NCBI GenBank assembly: GCA_038373865.1
Contig: JAXGGA010003444.1
Coordinates: 38,449-102,448, forward strand
Reading direction: 5' to 3'
DNA length: 64,000 nt
From: Uloborus plumipes
Taxonomy: Eukaryota; Arthropoda; Arachnida; Araneae; Uloboridae
In this document: positions 13,178 through 24,640 of the stretch, one piece after another
How the letters are laid out: every line of letters starts with the position of its first letter
Numbering within the stretch: position 1 is the first letter of the stretch
The notes under the pieces: generated by a model
What the model was told of the DNA's origin: nothing
The model's input: only the letters and a program-made list of their open reading frames with translations
Database searches by the model: none
Position numbers and translations under genes: made by a program

Positions 13178-16160
13178 TGAGCGATTCCATACCAAATCAC
13201 CGAAAAAAAAAAAGTTGGTCGCACGACCGACTCGGATTTTTGTTTTAATTTGGTACACAGATTGATGGTATAGAGGTATGAAAAAGCCCAAAAGGAAAGT
13301 TACCTGCTCCACTTATTTTCTGAGATACATGCCCTCAAAGTTTGTCCGCCACGTCAAAATACTAAAAAAATGATGTCATTTAATTACTTTTTATAAAAAA
13401 TCGTACTCATGCAAAATAAAAGTGTTAGATATCTATGGAAACTAGTTACTCCAGGCATTCTGAAAAAAAATACTAGAACGTTCATAATGAAAATTGCCAA
13501 AGTACATGGCTCTTTGAAGTTGTCACCACAAAAACTTGATTTTGCAGATTTTGCTAAAATTCAGGCATTTATTACAAAAAAAGGCAAACAAAACCAAAGG
13601 TTTTCTCACTTTCTGGTAGTGTACAGGTTCTCCCTGTAAATTGCTACGCAATAAATTTTTTGGGTTTCTCACTCCTTCTTGGAAATATTTTAGCTTAAAG
13701 ATAAGCCGTAAGGCAAAAAATGCGTTTTTGGCCATCTTGGCAGCCATTTTTCTCATAAAGGGGGAGCAGTAGAAACTTTCATTTTTTTTAAACAAGCCAC
13801 TGATATGTTAGCTATTCACAGGAAAAGAGTTTACTTTTGGTTATTTCTCCTATTAAGAGATATCATGCTGACAGTATATGCATGTTTTTCGCGACGACCA
13901 TATGCTTTTGTCCCCCCTCTCATGGACTTAAAATTAATTAAACCAAAAAATAATGATATATTTATTAGCTGTATTATCTACCCAATATGTCATGAAATTT
14001 AATTTATTAAATCATTGAACAATAAATTAGATAATTGATGAAAAAAAGAAAAAGTATTTCTCTGATGCCTGAGCATTATGCATTCATAATTAAAAAGCAC
14101 TAAATACTTTCTTGAGAAATTAATTAACATGAATGAGCTCTAAATATTTATATTATAAGCAATACCCAATCTTGTGATTGGGATACTCCTGCTTTTAATT
14201 GAAGAATTTCTTGAATATCACAAGAATATCAGGAAAATAAATGAGGTCTTTTCGTTTGATGTAGGATATTTTATGACAAATTTCATTTGATGGGCTACTA
14301 ACTGAGCATGGTGATAAAGAGCTATTAATTTCAGCATCGAATTCCATTTTACCTTATTAACAGTTAAATATTTACAAAACAATTAAATAAATAATTTAAT
14401 ATAAAGCCATGCTTGAAGAATTAAAATTAGTGCAACTAATTTATTCCCATACTGATCTTTACAAAATTGACATGCGTTGAGCACTGATAGGAACTGACAA
14501 GAAAAAGTTTACTCACTAAAATATTAGTTCACAGATACTATAAAGCATACATTCTATTTTCCACAAAATAATACTGCAACAAAGAACAAGAGTATCCTCC
14601 TGTTTATAGCCATCAATCAGGAACATCCAATCACAAGATTGGGTATTGCCTATGAGATAAATATTCGAAGCTCCTTTATTTTAATTGATTTTTCAAGAAA
14701 TTCTTTAGTACCTACCCCTTTATACCCTTGTTCTTTGTTGCAGTATTATTTTGTAGAAAATAGAATGTACGCTTTATAGTATCTGTGAACTAGTATTTTA
14801 GTGAGTAAACTTATTCTTGTCAGTTCTTATCAGTGCTCAAAACACATGTCAGTTTTGTAAAGATCAGTAAGGAAATAAATTAGTTGCACTAATTTTAATT
14901 CTTCAAGCATGGCTTTATATTAAATTATTTATTTAATTATTTTATAAATATTTAACTGTTAATAAGGTAAAATGGAATTCGATGCTGAAATTAATAGCTC
15001 TTTATCACCATGCTCAGTTAGTAGACCATCAAATGAAATTTGTCATAAAGTATCCTACATCAAACGAAAAGACCTCATTTACTTTCCCGATATTCATGTG
15101 ATATTCTAGAAATTCTTCAATTAAAAACAGGAGTATCCCAATAACAAGATTGGGTATTGCTTATAATATAACTATTTAGAGCTCATTTATGTTAATTTAT
15201 TTCTCAAGAAAGTATTTAGTGCTTTATAATTATGAATGCATAATGCTCAGGCATTAGAGAAATACTTTTTCTTGTTTTCATCGATTATCTAATTTATTGT
15301 TCAATGATTTAATAAATTAAATTTCATGACATATTGAGTAGATAATACAGCTAATAATAAATACATAATTATTTTTTGGTTTAATTAATTTTAAGTCTAT
15401 GAGAGGGGGAACAAAAGCATATGGTCGTCGCGAAAAACATGCATATACTGTCAGCAGGATATCTCTTAATAACCAAAAGTAGAGAATATATAAAGAGAAA
15501 TAACCAAAAGTAAACTCTTTTCCTGTGAATAGCTAACATATCAGTGACTTGTTTAAAAAAAAATTAAAGTTTCTACTGCTCCCCCTTTATGAGAAAAATG
15601 GCTGCCAAGATGGCCAAAAACGCATTTTTTGCCTTATGGCTTATTTTTAAGCTAAAATATTTCCAAGAAGGAGTGAGAAACCCAAAAAATTTATTGCGTA
15701 GCAATTTACAGGGAGGACCTGTACACTACCAGAAAGTGAGAAAACCTTTGGTTTTGTTTGCCTTTTTTTGTAATAAATGCCTGAATTTTAGCAAAATCTG
15801 CAAAATCAAGTTTTTGTGGTGACAACTTCAAAGAGCCCTGTACCTTGGCAATTTTAATTATGAACGTTCTAGTATTTTTTTTTTCAGAATGCCTGGAGTA
15901 ACTAGTTTCCATAGATATCTAACACTTTTATTTTGCATGAGTACGATTTTTTATAAAAAATGATTAAATAACATCACTTTTTTAGTATTTTGACGTGGCG
16001 GACAAACTTTGAGGGCATGTATCTCAGAAAATAAGTGGAGCAGGTAACTTTCCTTTTGGGCTTTTTCATACCTCTATACCATCAATCTGTGTACCAAATT
16101 AAAAAAAAATCCGAGTCGGTCGTGCGACCCCCATTCGGTGATTTGGTATGGAATCGCTCA
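13178..16160. mobile_element. Very large fold-back element, arms of about 1.42 kb
   Basis: The left arm (13178-14595) recurs inverted at 14722-16160. The ends are tgagcgattccataccaaat and complement, with TA on each side (13176-13177, 16161-16162); because the flanks are also partly palindromic the exact boundary is ambiguous by one or two bases. Arms differ by scattered substitutions and a duplication of about 30 bp near 15473-15510. The 126-bp loop (14596-14721) contains a diverged third copy of an arm segment (compare 14610-14700 with 15128-15230). Mirror-image open frames of 90 and 77 codons are by-products of the palindrome and resemble no known protein. There is no transposase, so it is non-autonomous. 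Confidence 0.9.
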
Positions 16161-16738
16161 TATATAGTTTATTTCCGTGTATTTTGCAGTTTTAAACTGG
16201 AACCTCTGCTGCCAGCATTATTATACTGTTGTTTTTACAGTATAATACAGCTAATTTTGTGGTAAGAAACTGTAAAATTGCTGCTTTACAGTAATAAGTT
16301 GTAAAATTGCTTGTTTTATAGTTTATTACTGTGCATTTTACAGCGTTAAACTGCAACCTCTGATGCCAGCATTATACTGTAAAAACAACACTTTATTGAT
16401 TGCAGTGTATCAGGTCATGTAAATAACAGTACTGTAGACGTTCATCAACGTCATTTCAAATAAGATTTTTTTTTATTCCACTACGCGACATTACTTTACT
16501 AGCCTAGTTTTTCGAGTTAATCAGTTTTGGCTTCTTTCTGCAGCACTGAACAGCCCTTTCTCCGAGTATCTTTGACTAGTTCTTACTCCGTATATAACTC
16601 TTCATTATTCTGTTTCATATTGAGTGAATTACGTTGATTAATAACTTTTAATTTCGAACAAATTGCCTCACATTAAACTTTCAAGACTCCATCCTTCTAA
16701 CCTATTTTAGCCATTTGACGGATAACGTTTCAGATATA

Positions 16739-17389
16739 CAGGGTGTCCACTCCAATCGTGGACCAATAGCTAATTTCTAAACCGTTAGAGATAAGCATAT
16801 AGTTCATTTAGGAAAAAATCTCTCAATTACGAAAGGAATTTTGGGTCTATTCAATGTTTTTCAAAAAATCAAATTTTGAAAGAGTTACGAAATTTAGATT
16901 TTTATACAGCCCCCCCGTCCTATCAATCATATTTAACAAAACATTCTTGACACTGTAACGTTTAAAACTAAAAAAAAATCACTCTTCTACCACAAAAATT
17001 GACAGAGTTATGACGTTTTGAAAAATCAAGATTTTGCATTATTTCATGACGTCATCGAGAGATCGCTTAAGGGACCGTATGCGAAATCCTTCAAAATCTT
17101 GATTTTTCAAAACGTCATAACTCGGTCAATTTTTGTGGTAGAAGAGTGATTTTTTTTTAGTTTTAAACGTTACAGTGTCAAGAATGTTTTACTAAATATG
17201 ATTGATAGGACTGGGGGGCTGTATAAAAATCTAAATTTCGTAACTCTGTCAAAATTTGATTTTTTGAAAAACATTGAATAGACCCAAAATTCCTTTCGTA
17301 ATTTAGAGATTTTTTCCTAAATGAACTATATGCTTATCTCTAACGGTTAAGAAATTAGCTATTGGTCCACGATTGGAGTGGACACCCTG
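16739..17389. mobile_element. Fold-back MITE, 298-bp arms
   Basis: The arms 16739-17036 and 17092-17389 are inverted copies of equal length with few mismatches, separated by 55 bp. The ends read cagggtgtccactccaatcg and its complement, flanked by TA (16737-16738, 17390-17391), pointing to Tc1/mariner-type mobilisation. The loop contains a tgacgtca palindrome, the core of a CREB/ATF site, at 17047-17054. There is no coding capacity. Confidence 0.92.
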
Positions 17390-17391
17390 TA

Positions 17392-18480
17392 TATTAATCC
17401 ACCTTTCTTTACATGCGCAACATAACTTTTCCTCAAGTTTGACACTTTTTATTTATCAAGAAGTAAGTTACGGCCCCTAAGCCTAGGCTAAGGTAGAAAT
17501 ACTTACAATACACCGCGCATGGCATAAAAGAGTTGGCAGTGTATTGCATGTACCGTTTATTTCTTTAATGACGTTTCCCCCTAGAAGATATGTAAGCACA
17601 AATATTGGTTTCGAACATTTCCTCAGATTGCAAAATTTCAAAAATTCAGACTCTTAGCATGCCTTAACTATTGGGACATTTCAAAAGTAAACAATGTTTT
17701 TTGTTTTAAATTTTTGAGACAAATACAAAGAAAAAGCCTCCACATTGCCTAAATTTCGAAATAAACACTGTTGAATATCACCACAAACCAGCAGTGAGCG
17801 AGCATTTTTGTTTCAAATATATTTCTTTCCTTCTTCTTCATTCCGAAACAACACCAGAGAACCGTTGCCATTGCGGAAAAGGAAAAGACAAACGAAAATA
17901 GCTCAATGGGGGAAAAACATCTTTCCACGGCTTTCTCCATTCTGACCAGCGGTCATCCATCTTGAAGCTCGACCGCCGGATGTTTCTACACAACTTGCAG
18001 ATAACGCTCTACCTCTTTTCATTTCACATCACGACCGATGTTCCTTTTTTCGTTATTATTTTTTTTTATCCCCGCGCAGCATTTATTTATTTATTTGAAT
18101 TCCGTTCGATGGCAACGCGGCTGTGTTTCTGGGTGGCGCTGGCAATAGGCGCGCTCGGGCCTTCATAAATATCCAGTGTGCGAATAAATCAGCTTCAGCA
18201 TTTATCAGGAAAGCCATTATTGTTAATCACGGCGGACAGCTTAAATATTGAGTGAGGCGGCGCCTTAAATTATTGCGATGTGGTTGTGTCGCACATGAGC
18301 GCGCGCGCATCTCTGGTCGTGCACGTGTTTTTCGGTGTTTAGTTCCCGTTTTTGCTGTTACACCGAAATGTAAAATTAACTTCACAAAAAATTCGATGTT
18401 AACTGTTGAAACCATTTTTAATACGCTTTGATTAGTTGCTCTTGTGGGTTTGTTTGTTTGTATGTATGTTTGTAGCTCTG
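17392..18480. other. Non-coding stretch including a higher-GC candidate regulatory block
   Basis: 17392-17930 is AT-rich with nothing identified. 17930-18320 is clearly richer in GC with few repeats and contains the words gccattattgttaatcacgg and aaattattgcgatg, homeodomain and C/EBP-like. No gene is supported. The regulatory reading is inference from composition. Confidence 0.3.
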
Positions 18481-18725
18481 AATAAAAGAAAATTTCACGT
18501 TCTTTGCAAATATAAAAGTAATGCATGTAATACTATTATTAATCCAAAGGCTAAACTATATCACATGTTGCTGTATTATTTCATGTAAACTTAGCGGATA
18601 TTCAATAGTTTTGAAAATCAGAGGGAAATCAGTTAGAGTATCATGAAAATATAGTTTAGCCTTTAGTATTAATGATAGTATGAAGTATATTGCTTTTATA
18701 TTTGTAAAGAACGTGACTTTTATCC
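18481..18725. repeat. Inverted repeat, arms about 80 bp
   Basis: Left arm about 18481-18561 (includes cacgttctttgcaaatataa and ccaaaggctaaactatat) recurs inverted at about 18649-18725, with several substitutions and small indels, around an 87-bp spacer. No clear target duplication. It is probably an old fold-back MITE. Confidence 0.75.
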
Positions 18726-20075
18726 TTTAAAAATTAACTCTTAATGCGTATTTTTTAGTTTTTTTAAACTATAATTTAGATTATTTTTTTTCTTCTTCTT
18801 TTTTCGAATGAAAGGTTTGGGTTGAGTAAAATGAATTTGTCGAGTTTTTAGTCAAGAAATAATTTTTGAATTTAATTGATTTGAAAACTATCTTTATGAA
18901 GTACTCTCTTTCAGATTTGTATGATGCTTGTATACTTTGGGGGGTTTTCTGTCTTAGTACGCGTAAACTAGACTACTGCATAACTCATTTGAAACAGACT
19001 CATTTACAAACTTATTTGCTTAAAAAGCAGATCAATTTCTAACACAAAATGCTGATTAAAATGTTTTGAAAAGTTTAAAAAGTAGTTGATTTAAGAGATG
19101 TGATCAGAAATTTCAATGAATCCAAGATTTAAATATTGCTGTAAAGTACTCGCATATAATGACTAGAATGTTTTACTGTTTCCATTAGAAAATATTTTTA
19201 TCAAGGTATACATTTTATCCATCACCAAACATTTGCTTTTGAACATAGAACAGTTCATTAAAAAAAAAAGAGCTTAAGTAAATGAAATGAAATAAATGAA
19301 AACACAAATAAATAAGAGTAAAAAATTGGTATGTCATCCTTTCCATGACTATCGCGAATTTTATGGCAAATTCTGTTTCAAGGCATTGCTTTTGTACACA
19401 GATAGTGAGAAATATAACTTATAATCTAGATTCGAATTGCTTTGTCCTTCTGTATTTTTAAAAAAAATACATAGTATGTGTTTGAAGTAGGCAAGTGAAT
19501 CTAACAGTCTACTATACGCAATGATTAGCTTTAAAAAAAAGTTCATGTTTTAAGAGGATTACATACACATTTGAAACTTCATTACCAGAAGTTTTGAAAT
19601 TTATTAACATTTGCGAGTTAATTTGCTTCTGCGAATTTTGCTATTAATTGTCTAAAAATATTCTCACCAATAATGAGAAAATATACTTTATCATGTGTTT
19701 AAGTACTTAATTAGTATATTTATGTGTTTTTAAAAAAGTTATAATTAGAAAAGCATCAATTAGTTCATAAACCATTTTTTAATAGCTGAGCATCATTTGT
19801 TTTCCTTTAATATACTTTAGAATCAAGTTATAAATGCAATTATTGATGTATTCACATTCTTCACTGTTATAATAATTAACTTAATCTTTTTCCTTTTCTT
19901 ATAGGTAAGTAACGCAATTGTGGTGACTACTATATTTATGATAAGAGCTATTTGCATTGGTGAGTTAGATTTTTGATGGTATTTAATCTAAATCGTAGCA
20001 TTATGAATTCATATTACGATTTTATATCTGGTCTTTAAAATTTTGTAATATATTTAGTATCACGCATAGGCATAA
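18726..20075. other. Intergenic or intronic DNA with no gene
   Basis: AT-rich, low-complexity in places, with no supported feature up to the TA that precedes the Tc1-like element. Confidence 0.45.
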
Positions 20076-20149
20076 TACACTGAAGTGACAAAAGTCATGG
20101 GATAGCAATATGCAAATTTTCAGATGGCAGTAGCATCGCATAGAACAGG

Positions 20150-20184
20150 TATAAATGCGCAGTGCTTTTACAGAGCTTTCATTT
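20150..20184 (+). promoter_or_regulatory. TATA box and initiator of the Tc1-like transposase
   Basis: A TATAAA hexamer lies at 20150-20155. An arthropod-type initiator TCATTT lies at 20179-20184, putting the likely start base (20181) 31 nt after the first T of the TATA box, the expected spacing. The predicted leader before the ATG is about 40 nt. This is a pattern match, not shown to be used. Confidence 0.55.
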
Positions 20185-20220
20185 CTGTTCAAGTTATTCA
20201 TGTGAAGAGGTTTTAACGTG

Positions 20221-21264
20221 ATGATGACCGCACGACGTGAATTAACAGACTTTGAACGCGGAATGTTAGTTGGAGCTAGACGCATGGGTCATGCCATTTC
20301 GGAAATCGTTAGAGAATTCAACATTCCCAGATCCACTGTGTCAAGAGTGTGCCGAGAGTATGAAATTTCAGGCATAACATCCCACCATGGACAGCGCAGT
20401 GGTCGACCGCCTGCACTTAAAGATCGAGACCGGCGACGTCTGCAAAGAGTCGTAAATTCTAACAGACAAGCAACACTGCGTCAAATCACCGTAGAAATCA
20501 ATGTGGGACGTACAATGGACGTGTCTGCTAGAACTGTGCGGAGAAATTTGGATTTCTTGGGCTATTCCAGCAGAAGACCGACTCGAGTGCCTTTACTGAC
20601 AGAACGACATCGCTTGCAGCGACTCTCGTGGGCACGTGAGCATATCGGTTGGTCCCTAGATGAATGGAAAACCGTGGCCTGGTCCGATGAGTCACGATTT
20701 CAGCTGGTAAGAGCCGATGGTAGGGTTCGAGTGTGGCGCAGACCCCACGAAGCCATGGACCCAAACTGTCAGCAAGGCACTGTTCAAGCTGGTGGTGGCT
20801 CCGTAATGGTGTGGGCTGTTTTTTCATGGCATGGACTTGGTCCTCTAGTGCGACTGGACCGAACATTGACTGGAAATGCTTATGTGCAGCTACTTGGAGA
20901 TCACTTGCAGCCATTCATGGACTTCATGTACCCAAACAACGATGGGATTTTTATGGATGACAATGCGCCATGTCACCGGGCCACAACTGTTCGCAATTGG
21001 TTTGAAGAAAATTCTGGACAATTCCAACGAATGATTTGGCCACCTAGATCGCCCGACATGAATCCCATTGAGCATTTATGGGACACCATCGAGAGGTCTG
21101 TTCGTGCCCAAAATCCTGCCCCATCAACGCTTTCACAATTATGGACGTCTATCGAGACAGCATGGCTCAATATTCCTGCAGAAGACTTCCAACGACTTGT
21201 TGAGTCCATGCCACGTCGAGTTGTTGCACTTCGCCGGGCAAAAGGAGGGCCGACACGATATTAA
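20221..21264 (+). CDS. Tc1/mariner transposase, DD36E catalytic spacing, apparently intact
   Basis: This gene encodes the cut-and-paste enzyme that binds the terminal repeats, excises the element and inserts it at TA. The product is 347 residues from the ATG at 20221 (a second ATG follows directly; the codon before it is GTG and is not used as a start here). Residues about 5-120 form the bipartite helix-turn-helix DNA-binding region, with the GRPP variant of the AT-hook-like linker at 61-64. The catalytic acidic residues are D156 (in WSDES), D247 (in DDNAPCH) and E284 (in SPDMNPIEH). Thirty-six residues separate D247 and E284, against 34 in classical Tc1, which matches the published DD36E (Incomer) grouping; I assign this by spacing only, not by phylogeny. 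No frameshift or stop is present, and the length is normal for the family. The stop codon lies 4 bases before the right terminal repeat. Confidence 0.96.
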   Translation: MMTARRELTDFERGMLVGARRMGHAISEIVREFNIPRSTVSRVCREYEISGITSHHGQRSGRPPALKDRDRRRLQRVVNSNRQATLRQITVEINVGRTMDVSARTVRRNLDFLGYSSRRPTRVPLLTERHRLQRLSWAREHIGWSLDEWKTVAWSDESRFQLVRADGRVRVWRRPHEAMDPNCQQGTVQAGGGSVMVWAVFSWHGLGPLVRLDRTLTGNAYVQLLGDHLQPFMDFMYPNNDGIFMDDNAPCHRATTVRNWFEENSGQFQRMIWPPRSPDMNPIEHLWDTIERSVRAQNPAPSTLSQLWTSIETAWLNIPAEDFQRLVESMPRRVVALRRAKGGPTRY

Positions 21265-21297
21265 GAGGTATCCCATGACTTTTGTCACTTCAGTGTA

Positions 21298-23104
21298 TAT
21301 CTTTCTTTATTGCGTTAAAACTCAGCAAAGTTCATAGAAAGTTGCGTTTGTTAATAATGTGATAAAAAAATTAAACAAAAAGTTCTATTAATATTTTAGA
21401 TCATTTTCTATTAAAAACATACCACACCTGTTTGGTAGCATACAGGGATATTTAGGCTTACGTGACTATTTTTCTTTTACTCTTCTTAAGGTTTTTACTT
21501 TTTTTTTTTTTTGTTCCAAAATCATCTTTTAAACTCCAAAAGTAGTTGTACGATCGGTGGTTGTTTCTAAACTTTGCTCAAGATAAGAAACTAAGGCACC
21601 AAAGAAATGTCACAAAAATGGTAAACAAGTGCTAAACAAGTGTATATATAGATTATTTTTAACGCATGTAACAAATAATTGCCAATTGCAAAGAATTTAA
21701 GTAAAAAGTGCTCCTTTTTTATTAAAAACTTGTAATTACTTTTATTTCTCAATGTGTCAGTGTTAAAACTAATTAATAATTGTAAACTAAAAATATGTAT
21801 TGTGCACAGTTATCAAACAAATGCGCCTATGAGTAAAAGTATTTCAAAACTACGAAACCGTACTCGCTAATGAAAGGACTGAATGTCTGGGAATTAACAG
21901 AGAACAGACTTATTTAACAGAATACTTAGAAATATAAATGAAATCAGTAACCCATCTATTTCTAAACAAAAATGTGAAAAACCATTTATGCTACTTTTTT
22001 CAAGAACAATATTTTATAGGACTCTTCGTGTCCTCTTTTCTTGTCATTGCGACTTGTTATTAAGTGAAAGAAGATGATTCGGGTTTATGACCCAAAACTG
22101 TTAGTTTTCTTCCTACCTTAACGAAAGAAACAATGTCAAAACACCACCAACATCTCACTGAATGATTCTTCTCGAAAGGTTTATGCAGACCACTGGAGTG
22201 GCTAAAATGATATGACGCCTGCAGGGGTCAATCGCTCGGAATATTACCGCTACAATGTCCCACCCAAAAAGCCCAAACCGAAGAAGAAAAAAAAGAACCA
22301 ACATGTTAAGAGCATGTTCATTTATATTCACGATGTTTTCGGCATCTTTTGCCCGACTTAGTTGATGCAGATGGTTCGTGGCCGGGACATTAGGGACTTG
22401 ATTCATTGTTGCAAAATGAGATAACCTTGTTATCAGATGCAACCTTGTTCGCATTTCATTTGTCACTTAACGGCCCCTCTGAATCTGAGGTTCTTTCTTT
22501 TTTTTTTTCCATCCTCTTGATGCTATCTTTCTGGCTGACTTCACGAAAAGCCGAAGGGACTTGTGCTCATCCTAGCTGCTCATGTTCCATGATAAAATAG
22601 ACCTGAATGTAAGCGATAGTGATTTCGGACAGTAAATGGGGCTATCTGGGACACGATGTCCACAGTAAAGCAATCAAAATAGTGGAAAGAAACTTTCGGA
22701 AAGTTGTTTTGATTTTTTTAGATTGGAGCAAGTGTGAAATAGTAGTTTTATTTTAACCTACACGTAGGTGTGAGTTTTGAGGAGATTTAAGGGCATGCAC
22801 AAAGACCTTTGTATCAATTCTTGTTTTTTGCATTTCACGTTTTTTGCTTTTTTTTTTTTTGCATTTCATGGTTTTGTTTCACAAATGTTAACCTAGTTTA
22901 AACTAATTGTGGAGAATATTGAGATGCATTTTTTTTTTTTTTTTTTGAAATCGCACACTGAACTGTTGAAAAAGTCTTAAGTATGATGTGAAGTGAAAAA
23001 ATAAAATTATAAATTAAGAATTTTGAATGAGTATGGAAAATTATGTTCAAAAACTAAGTATAAAATTTTGCAAAAAATTAGAATTTCTGTTAGAAATAAA
23101 ACAG
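21298..23104. other. Non-coding stretch with one higher-GC block
   Basis: Mostly AT-rich with T runs near 21500 and 22927-22946. The block 22130-22640 is richer in GC and contains an inverted pair of GATA motifs (gataaccttgttatc, 22420-22434). Short frames here lack recognisable domains. No gene is supported. Confidence 0.35.
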
Positions 23105-23490
23105 TCGAAATTCAAGTAATTTTACTTGTTTTATTTTACAAGACATAACGTTACTAACCTTTTTTAATGTCACCAACTTTACTATTATTTTTCAAGTTAT
23201 CGCACCCGTAAAACACGTACTTCCGTCAGATAAATCTTTAACGTATCGACTAGTACTTAGCTTTAAAAGATTTTACGGTGTTTCTTTACAAAACATAATT
23301 TTACTGCCATTTTTCAATTTGCCTAACCCATTAAGCACGTAATTCCAATAGATTAATCTTAGCGTACGTACTTACTAGTTTGTTTGTGTTGGATGATTTT
23401 ATGTGTTCCTTAACAAGACATAACTTAACTACCATTTTTTAATTAGTCGCACCGTTAAACACGTACTCCTTTTAGATAAATCTTTAACTG
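23105..23490. repeat. Diverged tandem repeat, three units of about 125-150 bp
   Basis: Units share an acaagacataac start (about 23139, 23288, 23413), a cgcacccgtaaaacacgtac-like segment and a cagataaatctttaacg-like segment. They are clearly diverged, so the duplication is old. Confidence 0.7.
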
Positions 23491-23499
23491 GGCGAAATA

Positions 23500-23960
23500 A
23501 ATCCAAATGCGATCTAAGCATCTATTAGCCTAATCTGCTTGTGCCCATCAGATTTGACTCTTTCGGTATTAAAATAACTCAGCACGGCTCTCAGGACGTG
23601 CATTTACACAGCGCGAAATCAATGTACGCCCGCTCGTCAGACCGTTACAGCACTTTCTGATCCCCTCCTTTACATATCCTCGACCAAATTTTCGTCCGGA
23701 CACAACGTCGTCTTCTTCCCAAAATTACCCTGCCATTTTCATTATCCGGCTTCGGCCCTTCGCTTTTCCTGATAGATGTCCGGGAATAGACTCGGGAATT
23801 GGAATCGCTTGGGGGGATCGGGGGGTTGGGGATGGAGGGGGTAATGGCTGAGGGTTTCGGGATCGCGTCCATCGCGCTTGGTGCCCATGGTCGTAATTAA
23901 AGCGCTCAATGGACCATTTGCGTCATCCGGAACTTTTCCCTTCTTGTAGGGAAAATGTTG
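23500..23960. other. Higher-GC low-repeat block, candidate conserved non-coding element
   Basis: This block has much higher GC than the flanks and low repetitiveness, with words such as ctattagcctaatctgcttg and gtcgtaattaaagcgctc. A 75-codon minus-strand frame has no recognised domain. A regulatory role is inferred only. Confidence 0.3.
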
Positions 23961-24395
23961 GACGAGTCTGCGGATTGATGTAACTTGTTTCGAATTAGAA
24001 AAGAAAATACCCTCGCAGATTGCCTGAATATTTTTCTGTAAAACTTATAAGCATAGTCTTGATCTTGAAAATGAGATTGCTAGCTGAAACGTCAAGTAAC
24101 TTCAAATCCATTTTAAAATGTTGAATACGACTGGATTATAAAAATAAACATTTTAGTCTCGCAAATATAAATATTTCTTGCGAAATTCGAAAGAAAACCA
24201 GCCTTTTCACCATAACTGAATTTGTACCTGAGCTGGCCCATAAGTAACAGCGACAGAAATTCCCTTATTCAAGCTTTTGTCTGGACACTGCATGAAAAAC
24301 TCTTTTATGAAAAGGTATTTATGCTCAGCTGCTGAGTTCGAGCAACGGAAATTTTGCTGCTGTTGCTTCCAGCTAGTACACTCATTGCAGCGTTA

Positions 24396-24573
24396 AGGCC
24401 CAGTTTCCTAGGAGTTAAATCGTCGATTTCTGGCGAGGCGACAGACGCCGCCGCCTTCTGCGCATGAGCCTGAGCCGCAGATTGACGTCGCTTCACGCCA
24501 CGCTCCAATCAAACTGGTTGATTCCAGCGTGCGTCGCGTCCGGCGTCGGCGACGATTCTAGGAAACCAAGCCT
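24396..24573. mobile_element. PIF/Harbinger-type MITE, 178 bp, GC-rich
   Basis: The left end aggcccagtttcctagg and right end cctaggaaaccaagcct-like (read as ctaggaaaccaagcct) form an imperfect terminal repeat that extends to atcgtcg. A TTA triplet flanks both sides (24393-24395, 24574-24576), the TWA target preference of PIF/Harbinger elements. The interior is far richer in GC and CpG than the surroundings. No coding capacity. Confidence 0.72.
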
Positions 24574-24640
24574 TTAGCGAGGCTAAACAATGTAGAGCGA
24601 AGGCGTTTTGTTTTGTCATGATAGCAATTGTTATGCATAA

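Larger units (their letters stand above)
12544..16407. mobile_element. CACTGTAAA-family MITE, split by two later insertions
   Basis: The left end (cactgtaaaaataaatgttg, 12544) and right end (inverted, ...attgcagtg at 16407) match over about 30 bp, both followed by gttgtttttacagta read inward. TA flanks both sides (12542-12543, 16408-16409). The interior is made of attttacagtaa / ttactgtaaaat words. Removing the piggyBac-type insertion (12633-13145) and the large palindrome (13178-16160) leaves about 360 bp, in line with an ordinary MITE. The same family occurs at 3637-3747 and 46197-46720. Confidence 0.8.
20078..21295 (+). mobile_element. Intact autonomous Tc1-like transposon, 1218 bp
   Basis: The terminal inverted repeats are a perfect 27 bp (20078-20104 and 21269-21295; outer bases cactgaagtgacaaaagtca). 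The element is flanked by TA on each side (20076-20077, 21296-21297), the usual Tc1/mariner target duplication. It encloses one uninterrupted transposase gene on the plus strand with its own promoter-like sequence. Perfect ends, an intact frame and a compact size suggest a recent insertion. Confidence 0.97.

Noticed and set aside
13523..15822. Mirror frames of 90 and 77 codons containing MRKMAAKMAKNAFFAL
   Set aside because: They lie in the arms of the large palindrome, have no recognisable domain, and their similarity reflects arm identity rather than selection on protein.
20218..20220. GTG as the transposase start
   Set aside because: Animal initiation at GTG is not expected, and ATG codons at 20221 and 20224 follow directly.
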